Source: Phytopythium helicoides (Eukaryota > Oomycota > Peronosporomycetes > Pythiales > Pythiaceae). From it: a stretch of 64,000 nt of DNA. A program made the position numbers and the translations under genes. This document shows, piece after piece, positions 28,665 through 40,165 of this stretch; the stretch's first letter is position 1; each line of letters begins with the position of its first letter. The stretch is taken from the NCBI GenBank assembly GCA_024867545.1, contig JANFNE010000004.1, positions 868,001 to 932,000 on the forward strand, given 5' to 3'. The notes under the pieces are model-generated. The model saw nothing but the letters and a program-made list of their open reading frames with translations. It was not told the origin of the DNA and searched no databases.

Positions 28665-31333
28665 ATGGTGCACTTCAGCCTGCGGCTGCGAGACAACATG
28701 TACGCCGAGTGGCGCGACGACTACGTCGACTACGAGCGGCTCAAGCGGCTGCTGGTCAAGCAGCACCAGCGCTTCGAGCAGCAGCTGCACGATCAGCGCC
28801 ACTACCAGCCATACCAGGCGTACCAAGAGCCCGTGCGCGCTCTGGGTGACCGAGAGCAGCAGGAAGAGGACGTGGAGCAGCAGCCGCAGCAGGCGATTGA
28901 GCTCGACCCGGACCTGGAGCAGCAGCAGGAGCGCCTTCAACCGCTTCTGGTCAACGAATCTCCCGCTGCGGCGTCGCGACTGTCCGTTGGGTCGTCAGCC
29001 TCTTCCGGATCCTCCGGCTCGGGAGGAACGTCGCGCAACTCGCTGCGGCTTTCGTCTCTGGCAGACGTGGACGAGTCTGGTGTGGAAAACACCGACACTT
29101 CGAGCACCCCACGTGTGAGCGAGCTGCGTATGAGCGACCTCAGTGAGCAACAGTGGCAACCGATGACCACCGCTACCGAGGGCAACGACAATGTTGGCGC
29201 GTCAACAAGGCCGCTGGCTGGAATGCGGGCTTCACTTATGCGCATGTCATCAGCAGTTGCTTCGCGAGCTCGCCGCTCTAGTAGTATCGGCAGCATTGGG
29301 AGCCTGTCGTCAGCTGTCATCGCTCGTGCGAGACGTGCGCGCAGCTCTTCGAGTCTGAGCGCAGGTCGGGGAGAGCGAACTCGCTGCTGTCAACCAGTCG
29401 GATTGTCAATGAGTCTGTGTCTTTCGAGGAGGCGCTAGAGTTCGAGTATGACAAGGTCGAGCGTGCCTACTTGCGCCTCGTATCCCAGTTTGCCGACCAC
29501 CTTTCACTGCTTCGCGGGCAATATCGTGCTGACGCACCTGCCACGACTCGCGACTCGCTGAAACGCGCGCTTGTCGAATTGCATCGACTCCTTCATCACC
29601 TCGAGAACTTTGCGCTGTTGAATTACACGGGGTTTGTCAAGATTCAGAAAAAGCACGACAAGTGGCAGCAGCTGCACTCAGACATGGTCAAGTTCAGAAC
29701 ACCCCGCTTCTCAAGGCGCACGATGCACGACTAAATGCGTTTGCCTTTTCGAAGGCGCAAAAGTGTCGTGAGCTGCTCACCGAGGTCGAGACTCTCTTTG
29801 CGGACCGTTTCTGCGACGGCGATCGCTCGGTGGCGCTCGCAACACTACTCACAAAGCGCGAGGTCATTGTCAACTGGGCTCACATCTACCTCGGCATGAA
29901 AGTTGGCGTGTGCCTGCTGTTGATCGTTTGGGTTGGATGGGACTCGCTGATTGTCCCGACTTTCCGAAGCGAGCGTGAACGCCATGTAATCGATCTTGTG
30001 CTGACTCGAGCGTATCCGGTGTATCGCGGTATCGGTGGTCTACTGCTGCTTCACTGGTTGCTCGGAGTGTCGCTGTATGTGTGGCGGTCGGCGCGTATCA
30101 ACTACCGCTACATCTTTGAGCTTGACCCTCGTCGTCACCGAGACTCGTCTCTCCTGACGATGTCATACGCTGATGTGCTTGGTGATGCCACCAACATGAC
30201 GATCGTGTTCTTGGTCAACGTGCTCCTGTATTACAAGGTGGTGAACAGCTACTTTCCGGAAGAGATTCTGGCACGTGGATACTATCCGCTGGCGCTGGCT
30301 CTGTATACGCTCTACTTCTACCTATCACGTGCGTGGCGCACAGGTTTTCTCCGCACGCTTTGGGAGATCGTGGCGTCACCGTTGTATGCAGTTACATTCT
30401 TCCACACGTTCGTTGGAGACTATCTGACAAGTACCGTCAAGGTGACCCAGGACCTCGCGTGGTCAGTCTGCTTTTTCGGCTCTGGAGAATATCTGCTCAA
30501 AGACCAGGTGCCAAACGTATATGGCGGTGACCACGGCAGTATCAAGGATCTGTTGAGCGATATCAACGTAGACGATGACGACGGCAGCTGCCAGAACAAT
30601 GTGTACTTTGTGCATGTTGTCGTTCCGCTGGTATGCGCGCTTCCGCTGTGGTGGCGCTTCCTCCAGAGCCTTCGCCGAGTGTACGACACGCAGACATGGT
30701 GGCCAAACTTGCCGAACGCTGGGAAATACGCGCTTACACAGGTGGTCGCGCTCTTTGGGCTCTTCCACCCGCTCCACCCAGCGAACGCAAGCATGAACGA
30801 CTCTGCAGGCCACACAGCAGCGCGCGTTCCTGGTTTTTTGGCTGTTCCTGTTCACGGCGAGTTCGCTGTACACGTGGATTTGGGATGTGACGATGGACTG
30901 GGGCCTCGGGCGTCCGCAGTACAAATTCCTCGGCGACTCGCAGATGTTCTCTCGCAAGTGGGTGTACTACGTTGCGATTGTGGCGGATTTGTTCCTCCGC
31001 TTCTCGTGGACGCTGACGCTAATTCCTCCGCGGTCGTCGCGCGATTGGCTGCCGCGCTATGTGGCGCCGATCACCATGGTGCTGGAGCTGTTCCGCCGCA
31101 CTTTCTGGAGCTTCTTCCGCCTCGAGAACGAGCACCTACGCAACACGCAGGGCTTCCGCCGCGTGGACTTTATCCCGCTGCACTACGACAACGTCGGCTC
31201 GGGCGACGAGGATGAAGAGAGCAAGACCATCATCGAGCCGCTCGAGTTCAAGGTGTTCGTGGCTAAGATACTAGGCGTCACGCTCGTCGTGCTTGCGCTC
31301 AGCGTCGCGGCCATCGTCGTTGAAAAGGACTGA
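28665..31333 (+). CDS. SPX-EXS phosphate exporter (PHO1/XPR1/SYG1 family; three frame breaks)
   Basis: The start MVHFSLRLRDNMYAEWRDDYVDYERLKRLL is an SPX N-terminus, which in this family senses inositol pyrophosphates. The SPX second half (EFEYDKVERAYLRLVSQF, FVKIQKKHDKW) is followed by several membrane helices and the EXS domain (TQTWWPNLPNAGKYALTQ, TMDWGLGRPQYKFLGD, FFRLENEHLRNTQGFR). Family members export phosphate across plasma or Golgi membranes. Homology moves between frames near 29372, 29696 and 30795-30803, each by one base and without splice sites, so indels are suspected. The C-terminus continues past EXS with one more hydrophobic helix (LGVTLVVLALSVAAIVV). Confidence 0.85.
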
Positions 31334-31730
31334 GCGCTCGCTCCGAGGCGCCTGCACGCTCTTCGATGTAGCTACACTTTCATAGATTCATAGCCTGCCT
31401 TCGAGTCAACGCTCCATTCACGATAAATGCACCTTCATCATGTTTGCTTCATGCATGTTGTCTGTAGTACCAATCACGTCGTGCTTTCGGCGCTGCGCCT
31501 CGGTATAAAGAATGCCATGCGTGAGATTTCGAGCGCGTGTATTAGGAAAAATCCCGCACGTTAAAAAAAAGCAACAGACTACACTTGGAACTCGAGTTCT
31601 CATGGTCGGGAGAGGCGCCGAAGGACGCCGCTCGCCGCTGCAACTGCATTGGGTATACTCTAGAGGCAGCCTCAAGCGAGCTCTAGCGACGAACGAGCGC
31701 CTAGCGGAACCTGCACACGCCCCGGTCCAC
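31334..31730. other. Intergenic 3' flanks, no gene recognised
   Basis: This 397-bp space between the convergent SPX-EXS and TCTP genes should hold both 3' UTRs. I see no further gene. Confidence 0.5.
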
Positions 31731-32274
31731 TTAGAACTTGACCTCCTTGAGGCCCCACTTGATGTAGAGGAAGACGGGGGTGACGGCGCCGTCCGGGTAG
31801 TACGAGTAGGCGAGGCCGGCCTCCGAGTCGCACGACTTGAACATGTAGTACTGGAGGTCCTTGTACATGGAGACGAGGTACTTGACGATCTCCTGGGCGT
31901 CGTTCTTGAAGGCGGCAAGCTGCTCGTCGCTGGCGTTGGTCGACTTGAGGTGCTTCATGACCTTACGGAAGAACGACTTGAGGTACGTCTTGAGCTCCGT
32001 CTTGCTGTCGAAGCCCGTCTCCGTGTAGCCGAAGCCGATCGAGTCGTCGGTGATGTTGTTGACGGTCTCGACCGAGTCGTCCACGTCGGCGTCGCCGCCT
32101 GCCGAACGCGTCACCGCAGCCGATGTCGACGTTGTCCGAGCCCTTGGCCACGTTGCGCGACTCGACCATGAACATGCCGGGCACGATGTTGCCCTCGGCG
32201 TCCTTGACCTCGAGCACCTTGTTCGAGTCGGACATGACCTCGTCCTCCGTGAAGATGTCCTGCCAGACGAGCAT
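31731..32274 (-). CDS. TCTP: Translationally controlled tumor protein (TCTP; one frame break)
   Basis: About 180 residues from the ATG at 32274. MLVWQDIFTEDEVMSDSNKV is the TCTP N-terminus, and the C-terminus (KSCDSEAGLAYSYYPDGAVTPVFLYIKWG, signature region) is equally clear. The middle helical hairpin (FDSKTELKTYLKSFFRKVMKHL) is present. TCTP is an abundant cytosolic protein tied to growth, Ca2+ binding and stress. The total length is 3n+1, and the frame changes near 32105 between VDIGCG and GGDADVDDS, in the flexible loop. A one-base insertion in the sequence explains this. Confidence 0.9.
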
Positions 32275-33619
32275 GGTGGTGGATTTGCGGGTTGCGAGAG
32301 GCGCGAGAGCTAGAGGGGGAAGATGCCGGTGAGAGCTGGAATGACCGCCGAGACCGGATCCTCCTCGGGCCGGGCCGGTCCCGCCTTGGAAGCCACCAGC
32401 GCCACCAGTTTGAACATATGAAGGCCAGTATGTACAATTTACGTGCATCTGCGTTGATTTGGGTGCTGTAAATTGATATTTTAGGGTTGTTGGCACGGAA
32501 TACGACTACTAGGACTCAAAACACGGGTGCTATTGTTGTTTTGGACCTTTCAGCCTGGTAATTCAGGCTTGTCCATATTGAAGAGGGTAATATATGGACA
32601 ATCTAAACCAAAAAAACCGCCGATAAGAAATCCAAAGGGGCTTCGCGGGAGTGGCCTTCACCTCACGCGGTGCACCTGATGGTCTCCCCCATGCCGCAAA
32701 GCTCGCGAACACAAGCTCGGGACGTCGATCGATGGCGAAGCAGCAGCAAATCGCAAGCAAAGTGTCAAATGCCTTCCTGGTTTTTGGAGTCGAATCTTCT
32801 CGACGGACGAAGATCCACTCTTTCAAGACTTCAAAAGAATGACACCAAAGCGCGTACCGTCAGCGACCGTCATTGTACGGTACGCACCGGTAGACGAAGT
32901 CGGAGTGTTGGTGTGCGTCCGATTCGTAGTCAACTGAAGCAAGCGACGGGCTCTCTAACACCCCGAAGGCGTCCACCTGCACGCCCCACAAGAGCTTTCG
33001 CACGCGGCAGCGGCCTGCGACTCGTTCCCAGTCTGCTGGCAGCTCGCGGCGGCCGCTGGAGCCATCGAGCGCCGCGAGTCGCCCGCGGATACCACCAACC
33101 GCAGCGCTCGACGTCCGCCGTCACTCACGCCGCCCAATCAGATTGCGTCATCCCCTCCCGTCAGCCAAACGGGGTCGGCGAGAAGGGGAAACCTGAACGG
33201 GAGTACCGTCTGCATCGTGGTCATCAACATTATCATCACATCGCGTTAGAAGGGGTGATTTATATATATCTCACTAATTAGTAGGCACTCAATAATCCGT
33301 TCGCATCGACTAATGCAGGTCCTGAACGAAACCTTGCCCGACCGCCACGGTACGGCGGCCAGCGCTTTGAGCCGCGGCTGCACTTGCTGGTGCGGCGGAA
33401 AGAAGGACTCGCGCGCCGCTCGGCAGGTCTCGGCCGCCGCTCGCCGCCGCCGCTCGCCCCGCCCGCCTGCGACTCGCGCAGCTCCGCGCCGGCCTCTCTC
33501 TCTCTCTCTCGCCCGCTCGCTCGCCCGCTCTCCTTCTCGCGCTCGCTCCTCGGTGTTAGCGCCGGCTTCGAGACGCGCTCCTCAGTCCCCACAGCGCCTG
33601 TCTCCTCTCGAGTGGCGCC
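32275..33619. other. 1.3-kb intergenic region, no gene recognised
   Basis: The region lies between the divergent TCTP and bZIP genes. It includes a CT-rich tract (33490-33545) shortly before the bZIP start that could be a core promoter or 5' UTR element. Several open frames exist, but none has recognisable homology. I cannot identify a transposon. Confidence 0.5.
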
Positions 33620-36372
33620 ATGTCCAAGGCGCCCAAGCAGAAGAAGGCGCAGCTGCACTACGCGCCCGTACCAGTCCGCCAGCGTACGTCGCGCTAGCTC
33701 TCGCCGGTGTGGGAGGAGCTGGCCGGAGGCGGTCGCGCCCTTTCCTGCGCTTCGCTGGGGTTCTGCGGCTGACGACGTGTGACGTGTGGCGCTTGACAGA
33801 ATGGCGACGCGGGCATGGACTTCGGCGCCGACTTCCCCGGCTACCTCGACCCCGTGCTCATGTGCGACGCCGCTGTGTGTGTGTGTGTTGATGCCGGTAG
33901 CGCTGGTCCAACTGACAGACGCTGCTGCTGAGCAGGGGCCTGCCGTCGAGCCTGAGTCGGAACCTCTGGGACGACTGGAACGAGAACGACACCAACTTCC
34001 AGGTCAAGTTCGACATGTTCAATGATGAGGTCGCCAGCACCACGAGCACGGCGCCGTCCTCGGTCGCGGCCATTAGCCCTGGCGCGCCGTCGCCCAGCCC
34101 ACACCGCCACGAGTCGAGGCACGAGGACACTGTAGACAAGCCGCGGGAGCACGTGGAGCGGTCGCTGAGCGAAGACATCGTCAATATGCTTGACGACGGT
34201 GGTGACTTGGTGTTGACCCCGAACCACGCACGCACCGCCAACAATGCCAGGCCACAATGGAGCTGGTCATGGTCTGGTGCCGTCGCACGCAGCTGGAAAT
34301 GCGAACGGTAGCGGAACGCTGAACCAGCACACGTCGCCGCTTCATCACCACCCACAGCTCCAGCGTCATCAACAGCATTCGCAGCAGCGTCAGCAGCAAC
34401 AACAGTCGAGCCAGCATCCCTCCCAAATGCAGCAGCAGCAAGAGCAGCAACAACCAGCATCCACATCAACAGCAGCAACTCAGCAACAGTCGCCTTTCGA
34501 CCAGCAAATGTCGAACCCTCAGTTCAGCAATTTCAACAGATGCAGCAGATGCAGCTCCAGCATTTACAACAGCAGCTCCAGATGCAGCAACAACTTCACC
34601 ACATTCAGCAGCAGCAGCAACGGGGCGGCGGAAACAACTGGATGGACTCGTTCACGACGTCGTCCAGCAGTGCCATGAGCTCAGGCACGAAGAGCTCGTT
34701 GGAAAACGCAGTGGCAGCAGCATCTTCGACGCTTACGGCGATGCCGCATGGATCATCAGCTTATATAATGGAACCACGACTACGTCATCTGGGCTGCAGC
34801 GGCAGGCTTCGACTGGGAAGCAGTCGATCCCCAAATATTCCTAATGGTCTTCCAAAGCCGCCAAGTACTCCGCAGCAGCAATTCAATATGAGCCCGTTTG
34901 GCTTCCAGACTTCTACTGATGGAGGTGCAACGCCAGGACGTAAGCGAAAGGCAGAAGCTGACATTTCGATGGGCGACAAGTTAAGTGACCGAACACCTGA
35001 AACAAGCAGCTCCACACCAGGAAGCGCGCCATCAAGCACCCCGGAGACAGCAAGCAGTTCCAGTGGTACCCCAACGTCTAACGGCCTGCAGCAGAACGGT
35101 GGAGCTTTTGCTAATCCCGCGATGATGATGCCCGGGTTTATGATGTATCCGATGCAAATGATGGGCAACTACAACGCGCTTGGTATGAGCGGCATGAACA
35201 TGAATTTGATGCAGATGGGCACGATGCAGATGCCTATGGGCATGCAGGTGCCTGTTGGCATGGGCATGAACGGATTGCCGCTTGGGATGGCATCGCCTGG
35301 GATGACCAGTGTGAATGGTATGCAGATGGGGGCAATGAATATGCCTGGCATGCCGATGGGAATGGGCATGAATGGAGGGCTCCCTCTAGGAGCTATGGGG
35401 ATGCAGATGGGGATGCAGATGCCCACCTCGATGGGACTTCCGGTCAACCCTCAAAGCGGAGTGAGCGGCGATGTTGAGATGACTTCATCGCCAGCGGATG
35501 GTAACACTGCGCCAGTTCCGACACCAATTGCCATGCGGGCTCTTCAACCCAAGGATGCAGCTCGCGCTGGTGGTCCAGGTTTCGTGAGTATCGCACGGAA
35601 ACCCGAAGAACCCGAAGTTAGTAGCATTCTAAAGTCTCTGATGGAAGAAGAGGCCAAGAAGAAGGAAAAGAAGCTGGAGCGGAATCGCGACTCCGCGAGA
35701 GAGAGTCGCAAGAAGCAGCAAACGTATGTCGAAACTCTCGAGAATGGTATCAAGCGACTGCAGATCAACCGCGACCTTGTCGTGACATATAAGTGGGGTG
35801 TGAGTGGTCCTGGGTTTGGTCCGCTGCCGTGCCCCAACTCGCCTCAGATGTTTGACTGGAAGAACCGCGTGCAAGTTGTTACGGGTCAGTCGGAAGCTTT
35901 CGCCAATATCCAAAACCCGACAACGTTCCGTGGCCTCATGCAGCTGAACCGCCAACGCCGCGCTTTAGCGATGCGCACAGATGAGCGAGCACGAGCAGTG
36001 TGGAAGTGCTTTGTGGCAATCGGCCGGCAGCTTGCCGAGCTCCGAGATCGTATCATGCAAGTCCAGCTCCTGCGAGTCTTCTCACAAAACACGCTCGCGG
36101 GCGAACTGAGCGAGGTCTTGCAGCTCACGGCTGACCAGAAGCTGCAGCTACAGTGCCTCGCGCAGACAGCGTTCAACGAGGAGGTGGTGCAGATGGTGGC
36201 GCTGTTCAAGGCGTTCTTCGCGCTCCGGAACGAGGCGATCCGCCTGAACCTGATGTCACCCGCGCTCGAGGCGTACTTCCGCGAGTCGTGCTCAGTCGAG
36301 CAGCTGCACAAGCTGCTGCAGTTCTCCGAGACCCATCGCAGCGTCATTGAAGACGCGTTTGCCTCGGCGTAG
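33620..36372 (+). CDS. bZIP transcription factor, Gln- and Met-rich (two frame breaks)
   Basis: The start is at 33620 (MSKAPKQKKAQLHY); the first intron donor is at 33668 or 33684, the second exon 33800-33861 and the third begins at 33936. The N-terminus is acidic (NLWDDWNENDTNFQVKFDMF), followed by long Gln-rich tracts and a Met/Gly-rich stretch (35110-35450). The bZIP basic region is KLERNRDSARESRKKQ with the canonical N-x7-R, then YVETLENGIKRLQINRDLV. A conserved C-terminal helical domain (about 170 residues) ends the protein. Frames change near 34240 and again near 34535, which restores frame. The last 104 codons are duplicated in inverted orientation at 47047-47364. Nuclear DNA-binding regulator; targets unknown. 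Confidence 0.83.
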
Positions 36373-36768
36373 CCGTGACATGTGTACAGTACGAGGCTAG
36401 GATCCATCAACCGTTTTGAGTGCCGCGCTGTGTCGCGGGCCTTCTTATAATCCAGTGAACAGTTGGGAAGTGTTGGCGAGTGTCAATATCTATCTATCGA
36501 AGTTGTTCAGATCGTTGTGGTGGTGGTGGTGGTGGTGGTGGTGGTAGCGGTGGCAGCAGCAAGCCGAACTGTCTTGTAGCCATCGGAGTCATGCAGATCA
36601 GCCATTTCAACAGCAGATCTTGAGTGAAGGTCTCGTGTAGCCATCACATACCATGCCCATGCCACTCGCCAATCAAGGCTCGGGGTCTCGACGACGCCAT
36701 CCCAGCCGTCATTTTTGCTTCCACACACTCGATACACACACCTCACCTCCCGTTGTCTGCATACATCC
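36373..36768. other. Spacer with TGG microsatellite
   Basis: This spacer lies between the bZIP stop and the ankyrin start. It holds a perfect run of about ten TGG triplets (36516-36545), reduced to about five (as CCA/CAC) in the inverted copy at 46884-46899. The promoter of the ankyrin gene should lie here and is also duplicated. Confidence 0.7.
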
Positions 36769-38889
36769 ATGGTCGTCTGTGGAGGCGTACGCGCCGTGCT
36801 ACGCCTCACTTCACCAGGACACAAACTCGCCGCACTGCCACACGTCGTCAACACATTGACATCCATGATCGCCGCTGATATCTCCTCGCGCTGGACGCTC
36901 AACAGAGCCATCGACCTCGAGATATGGGACCTCGTGGATGATTTTATTGTGACGCTACAGCACGACAAGTCGCTCATCACGCTCGACAAGCAAGCGAGGG
37001 CGAGGAGAGCCATGACCCACGCTGCTCGGAAACAAACAAGAGGACTCGACGTCATGCAGAGGTTGTTCGACACTTTCCACTGCCGACTGGATGAGAATAT
37101 GGTGAAGGCAGCGGCGCAAGCAGGCAATCTGGACGTCATACAGTGGCTGTACGAGAGCTTGCAGCCACTGTCGAAGAAGGAGACTCGTCTGTTCTTTCCG
37201 CCTGAAGTGGTAGTGCCGGCTGCTGCTGCGTCTGGGAGTTTGGAGCTGGTGCAGTGGCTGGTGAATATGTGGATGAATGGCGATGGTGGCCGTGACGGCA
37301 TAGCTGATGAAGGCGAAGTTGTGTTGTCATACACTTCGATTGTTGCAGCATGCAAGCATGGTCGCCTCGAAGTCGTGAAGTGGATGCTGGATCACGTGTT
37401 GTTTACTTCGCAGCGTGATCCAGCGTCATTGTTACAGTCCACGAGTCAACACACAACAGAAGCATTGTCGAATTCTGAATCCGAGTCCGGCGCAAGTTCA
37501 GATTCCATGCAAGCGGAGTCCTTGCAACCCGAGTCGGCGATGGACTGGTCAGCCGCGATGGGTCATCTCCATATCGTGCAGTACTTGCACGAGCGCTCCG
37601 AGATTCCGAATGCATGCACCACTTTTGCCATGGATCAAGCCGCAGCCAACGGACACCTCGCAGTGGTCGAGTGGCTACACACTCACCGATCGGAAGGATG
37701 CACGAGTCGAGCCATGGACGAGGCCGCCAGCCACGGACATCTTGAGATTGTACGATTTCTTCATGAGAATCGAGAGGAGGGGTGCACGACGAAGGCTTTG
37801 GATTTGGCAGCTGGGAATGGCCACCTTGATGTTGTTTGTTTTCTTCACGGGCACCGGTCGGAAGGGTGTACGTCTGTGGCGATGGATTTGGCAGCATGTG
37901 CTGGTCATTTGGACGTGGTTCGGTTCTTGCATAAGTGTCGAAGCGAGGGATGTACGCCGAAGGCAATGGATGACGCAGCCGGGAATGGTCACTTGGACGT
38001 GGTCCGGTTCTTGCACGAGAACCGGAACGAGGGATGTACGACGACGGCAATGGATGAAGCAGCAGGGAATGGTCACTTGGAAGTGGTTCGGTTCTTGCAT
38101 GAGAGTCGAGATGAAGGTTGTACGACAATGGCGATGGGTTTGGCTGGCATGAATGGTCATTTGGAGGTTGTGAAATGGCTCGGGCGTCACCAAGATTGGA
38201 CGCACTTTCGTCTTTTTCCAGCTTTTGCAGCGCGAAATGGTCACTTTGAGATGGTTCGATTTTTACATCGACATCGAATTTTGCCGCGAGGTCAACAACC
38301 TCCCGCAGATGATGAATCATGTGAGTACAGATACAACGAAGAAGACGACTGCTACTACGTGTTCGACCACGACGACGACTTTATGTGCTGTGCAATGAGT
38401 TTTGCAGCAGCAAACGGCCATCTACACATTGTCCGATTTCTTCATCAGTTTTGGGCTGGAGAATGCTCCCGTACGGGATGGACCGAAGCTGCTGAGAATG
38501 GACATCTGGAAGTTTTCAAGTGGCTTTGTGAGCATCGCAAAGAGGGGTTCTTTGCTCGCGCCTTTGATACCGTTGCGGCGAAGGGAGACTTGACAATGCT
38601 CGAGGTACTGTACGCGAACAGCGATCTCGCGGTCTCTGATCCGAGACTCGACTACATGAGCATCCCCCAAGGCGGTTTTCAGGACGTCGATGACGACCCC
38701 GAGAGATGGGGATATTTGTCTGTCGATACATTTTGCGGTGCCATCAAGGGAAACCAAGTGGAGGCGGTCGAGTGGCTGTGCGAGAAGTATCCGGAGTTGG
38801 TGGACCTGGAGGCTGTTGACAAGTTTGCCGAGGGTATGGGTCGCGCTTGCATCTTGCGTTGGATTGTCGAGAAGATGCGGGTAGAGTAG
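36769..38889 (+). CDS. Ankyrin-repeat protein, duplicated copy 1
   Basis: Intron-less, 706 residues from the ATG at 36769 (MVVCGGVRAVLRL, the family leader; ATG at 36715 is also in frame). Six regular 28-residue units (LHTHRSEGCTSRAMDEAA, LHENREEGCTTKALDLAA and so on) lie between about residues 290 and 470. An acid-rich insertion (EYRYNEEDDCYYVFDHDDD) separates them from further weak repeats, and a C-terminal module contains WLCEKYPELVDLEA. Its twin at 44540-46660 has the same length and almost the same sequence. Likely intracellular interaction protein; ligand unknown. Confidence 0.87.
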   Translation: MVVCGGVRAVLRLTSPGHKLAALPHVVNTLTSMIAADISSRWTLNRAIDLEIWDLVDDFIVTLQHDKSLITLDKQARARRAMTHAARKQTRGLDVMQRLFDTFHCRLDENMVKAAAQAGNLDVIQWLYESLQPLSKKETRLFFPPEVVVPAAAASGSLELVQWLVNMWMNGDGGRDGIADEGEVVLSYTSIVAACKHGRLEVVKWMLDHVLFTSQRDPASLLQSTSQHTTEALSNSESESGASSDSMQAESLQPESAMDWSAAMGHLHIVQYLHERSEIPNACTTFAMDQAAANGHLAVVEWLHTHRSEGCTSRAMDEAASHGHLEIVRFLHENREEGCTTKALDLAAGNGHLDVVCFLHGHRSEGCTSVAMDLAACAGHLDVVRFLHKCRSEGCTPKAMDDAAGNGHLDVVRFLHENRNEGCTTTAMDEAAGNGHLEVVRFLHESRDEGCTTMAMGLAGMNGHLEVVKWLGRHQDWTHFRLFPAFAARNGHFEMVRFLHRHRILPRGQQPPADDESCEYRYNEEDDCYYVFDHDDDFMCCAMSFAAANGHLHIVRFLHQFWAGECSRTGWTEAAENGHLEVFKWLCEHRKEGFFARAFDTVAAKGDLTMLEVLYANSDLAVSDPRLDYMSIPQGGFQDVDDDPERWGYLSVDTFCGAIKGNQVEAVEWLCEKYPELVDLEAVDKFAEGMGRACILRWIVEKMRVE

Positions 38890-39009
38890 TGTCGTCTTTG
38901 ACACAGTACAGTGAGGCAGTGGTTGCCATTTACACTCCACAAAAACGCGTGCATGTCCCTCTCTCCGTGAGTCCGACTGCTCTCCTAATCCGACCACAGT
39001 GATGCTCTC

Positions 39010-39462
39010 TCAAATCGGCCTCCCTTTGATAACAGCAATTAGAGCTTGGCTTCGATCCATTATGGCAACGATACGAGCAATGGTGCTTTGCAGTCGCTGG
39101 TCGATCTCGGCGTCTCCATGCAAAACCAAGCCCGCATCTTCTTGCTCCACCGCACACAGTAGATCTTCCAGTTGGCCCATGGTCATGCGAATTGCCGAGC
39201 GACGGAGCTGAGAACAGGCACGTAGCGTGTCCATCTGGGCAACTTCGTAGCGCGGCCGAGCAGTGATACCTCCATGTGTCTCTGGTAGAGGTCTGGGGCG
39301 AGCCTCGTACTCTAATCCTTCGCACACACGCTCATGAAGTTCTCTCTCGCGAATCTCGCGCTCGCGAGCGCGACGGCGACGCTGTGCCTCGGAACGCAAG
39401 CGGAACTCGCGCTCTTCCTTTGAAAGGCTCGTAGAGCACGCTTCCGAATTCAAATTCTCCAT
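39010..39462 (-). CDS. Hypothetical basic helical protein
   Basis: 150 residues from the ATG at 39462, unrecognised. The N-terminal part is a highly charged Arg/Glu helix (EEREFRLRSEAQRRRRARER) and the C-terminal part is a predicted helical bundle (TMGQLEDLLCAVEQEDAG, DQRLQSTIARIVAIMDRSQ). A 49-nt GT-AG intron (39472-39520) and an open upstream segment to about 39734 suggest a missing 5' exon, but the frames do not join cleanly. The gene ends only a dozen bases from the left duplication arm, so its 3' end or UTR may have been altered by that event. Confidence 0.5.
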   Translation of the reverse strand: MENLNSEACSTSLSKEEREFRLRSEAQRRRRAREREIRERELHERVCEGLEYEARPRPLPETHGGITARPRYEVAQMDTLRACSQLRRSAIRMTMGQLEDLLCAVEQEDAGLVLHGDAEIDQRLQSTIARIVAIMDRSQALIAVIKGRPI

Positions 39463-40165
39463 GGCAACGACCTGTAGAGCCCATTAGCGATCCATCTCCG
39501 CCACAACAAGGATTGCTCACCTCAGATTCCGATCGCGAACTGCAACAGCTCGGAGAACGGGACAAGTTGGCCGTCACCAGACAAAAGGTAGGCAGCTGAA
39601 GACTTTCCGTTCGCAATACAATTATGAAGTTCCAAGGCCCATACGACCGTTAGCCCCTTGGTTCCCAACGTCGTCATGGAGGACTGTATTGGCGACTCGA
39701 TGAACGTGCCTGGAGTTCCATCGCAAGGTCCCATATTCTCTTCGCAGCGTCGCTCCGTCGCTTCTCAGAGACTTAGATGGAGCTTCCCGAGGTGGAAAGT
39801 TAGCACTCGACTTCCTTGAGTCGCGAAATTGCTAATTGGAGTCCAAGTGGCCGTAGTTCCCGCCTGGGGTCGACTCTATCGACATGCACAGATCGTAGCG
39901 GTCCCTGGTCGCCGAGGCACACTGCCACCGATGCGGTGAAAAAAAGCCCGCATCGCCAATGCACACCAGAGGACAGAAGAAGGATCCTTGTCAAACTGCT
40001 GTGTCAAATGTGATGTTGAAGTGCCCACGAGCTGTAAATACCATATATATCGCGCGACCTTCGGTCGACCTGTCGGTCCGCCAGCCTCCACCAGTCAGCC
40101 TCCATCTCGAAACGCAGCAGCGCTCGCCGGTCTTCATTCCCCGACGGCAGTCGACGCGCGGGAGC
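39463..40165. other. Spacer, possible 5' exon of upstream minus gene
   Basis: The part up to 39734 may code for the beginning of the minus-strand protein at 39010. The rest is the promoter region of the POL5 gene. No other gene is recognised. Confidence 0.4.

Larger units (their letters stand above)
36043..38997 (+). repeat. Inverted segmental duplication, left arm (~2.95 kb)
   Basis: This arm holds the last part of the bZIP gene, the spacer and a whole ankyrin gene. It reappears in reverse orientation at 44416-47382. In a 190-bp sample (37681-37870 against 45565-45754) I count about five differences. The arms are separated by 5.4 kb. Because this arm has the complete bZIP gene, it is the likely source. 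Confidence 0.9.

Noticed and set aside
30323..30334. GCGTGGCGCACA inside the SPX-EXS gene, resembling the mitochondrial promoter element
   Set aside because: It is coding sequence (AWRT) and lacks the flanking TTTTC; judged a chance match.
36516..36545. TGG run as telomeric or CRISPR-like repeat
   Set aside because: It is a plain trinucleotide microsatellite without spacers.
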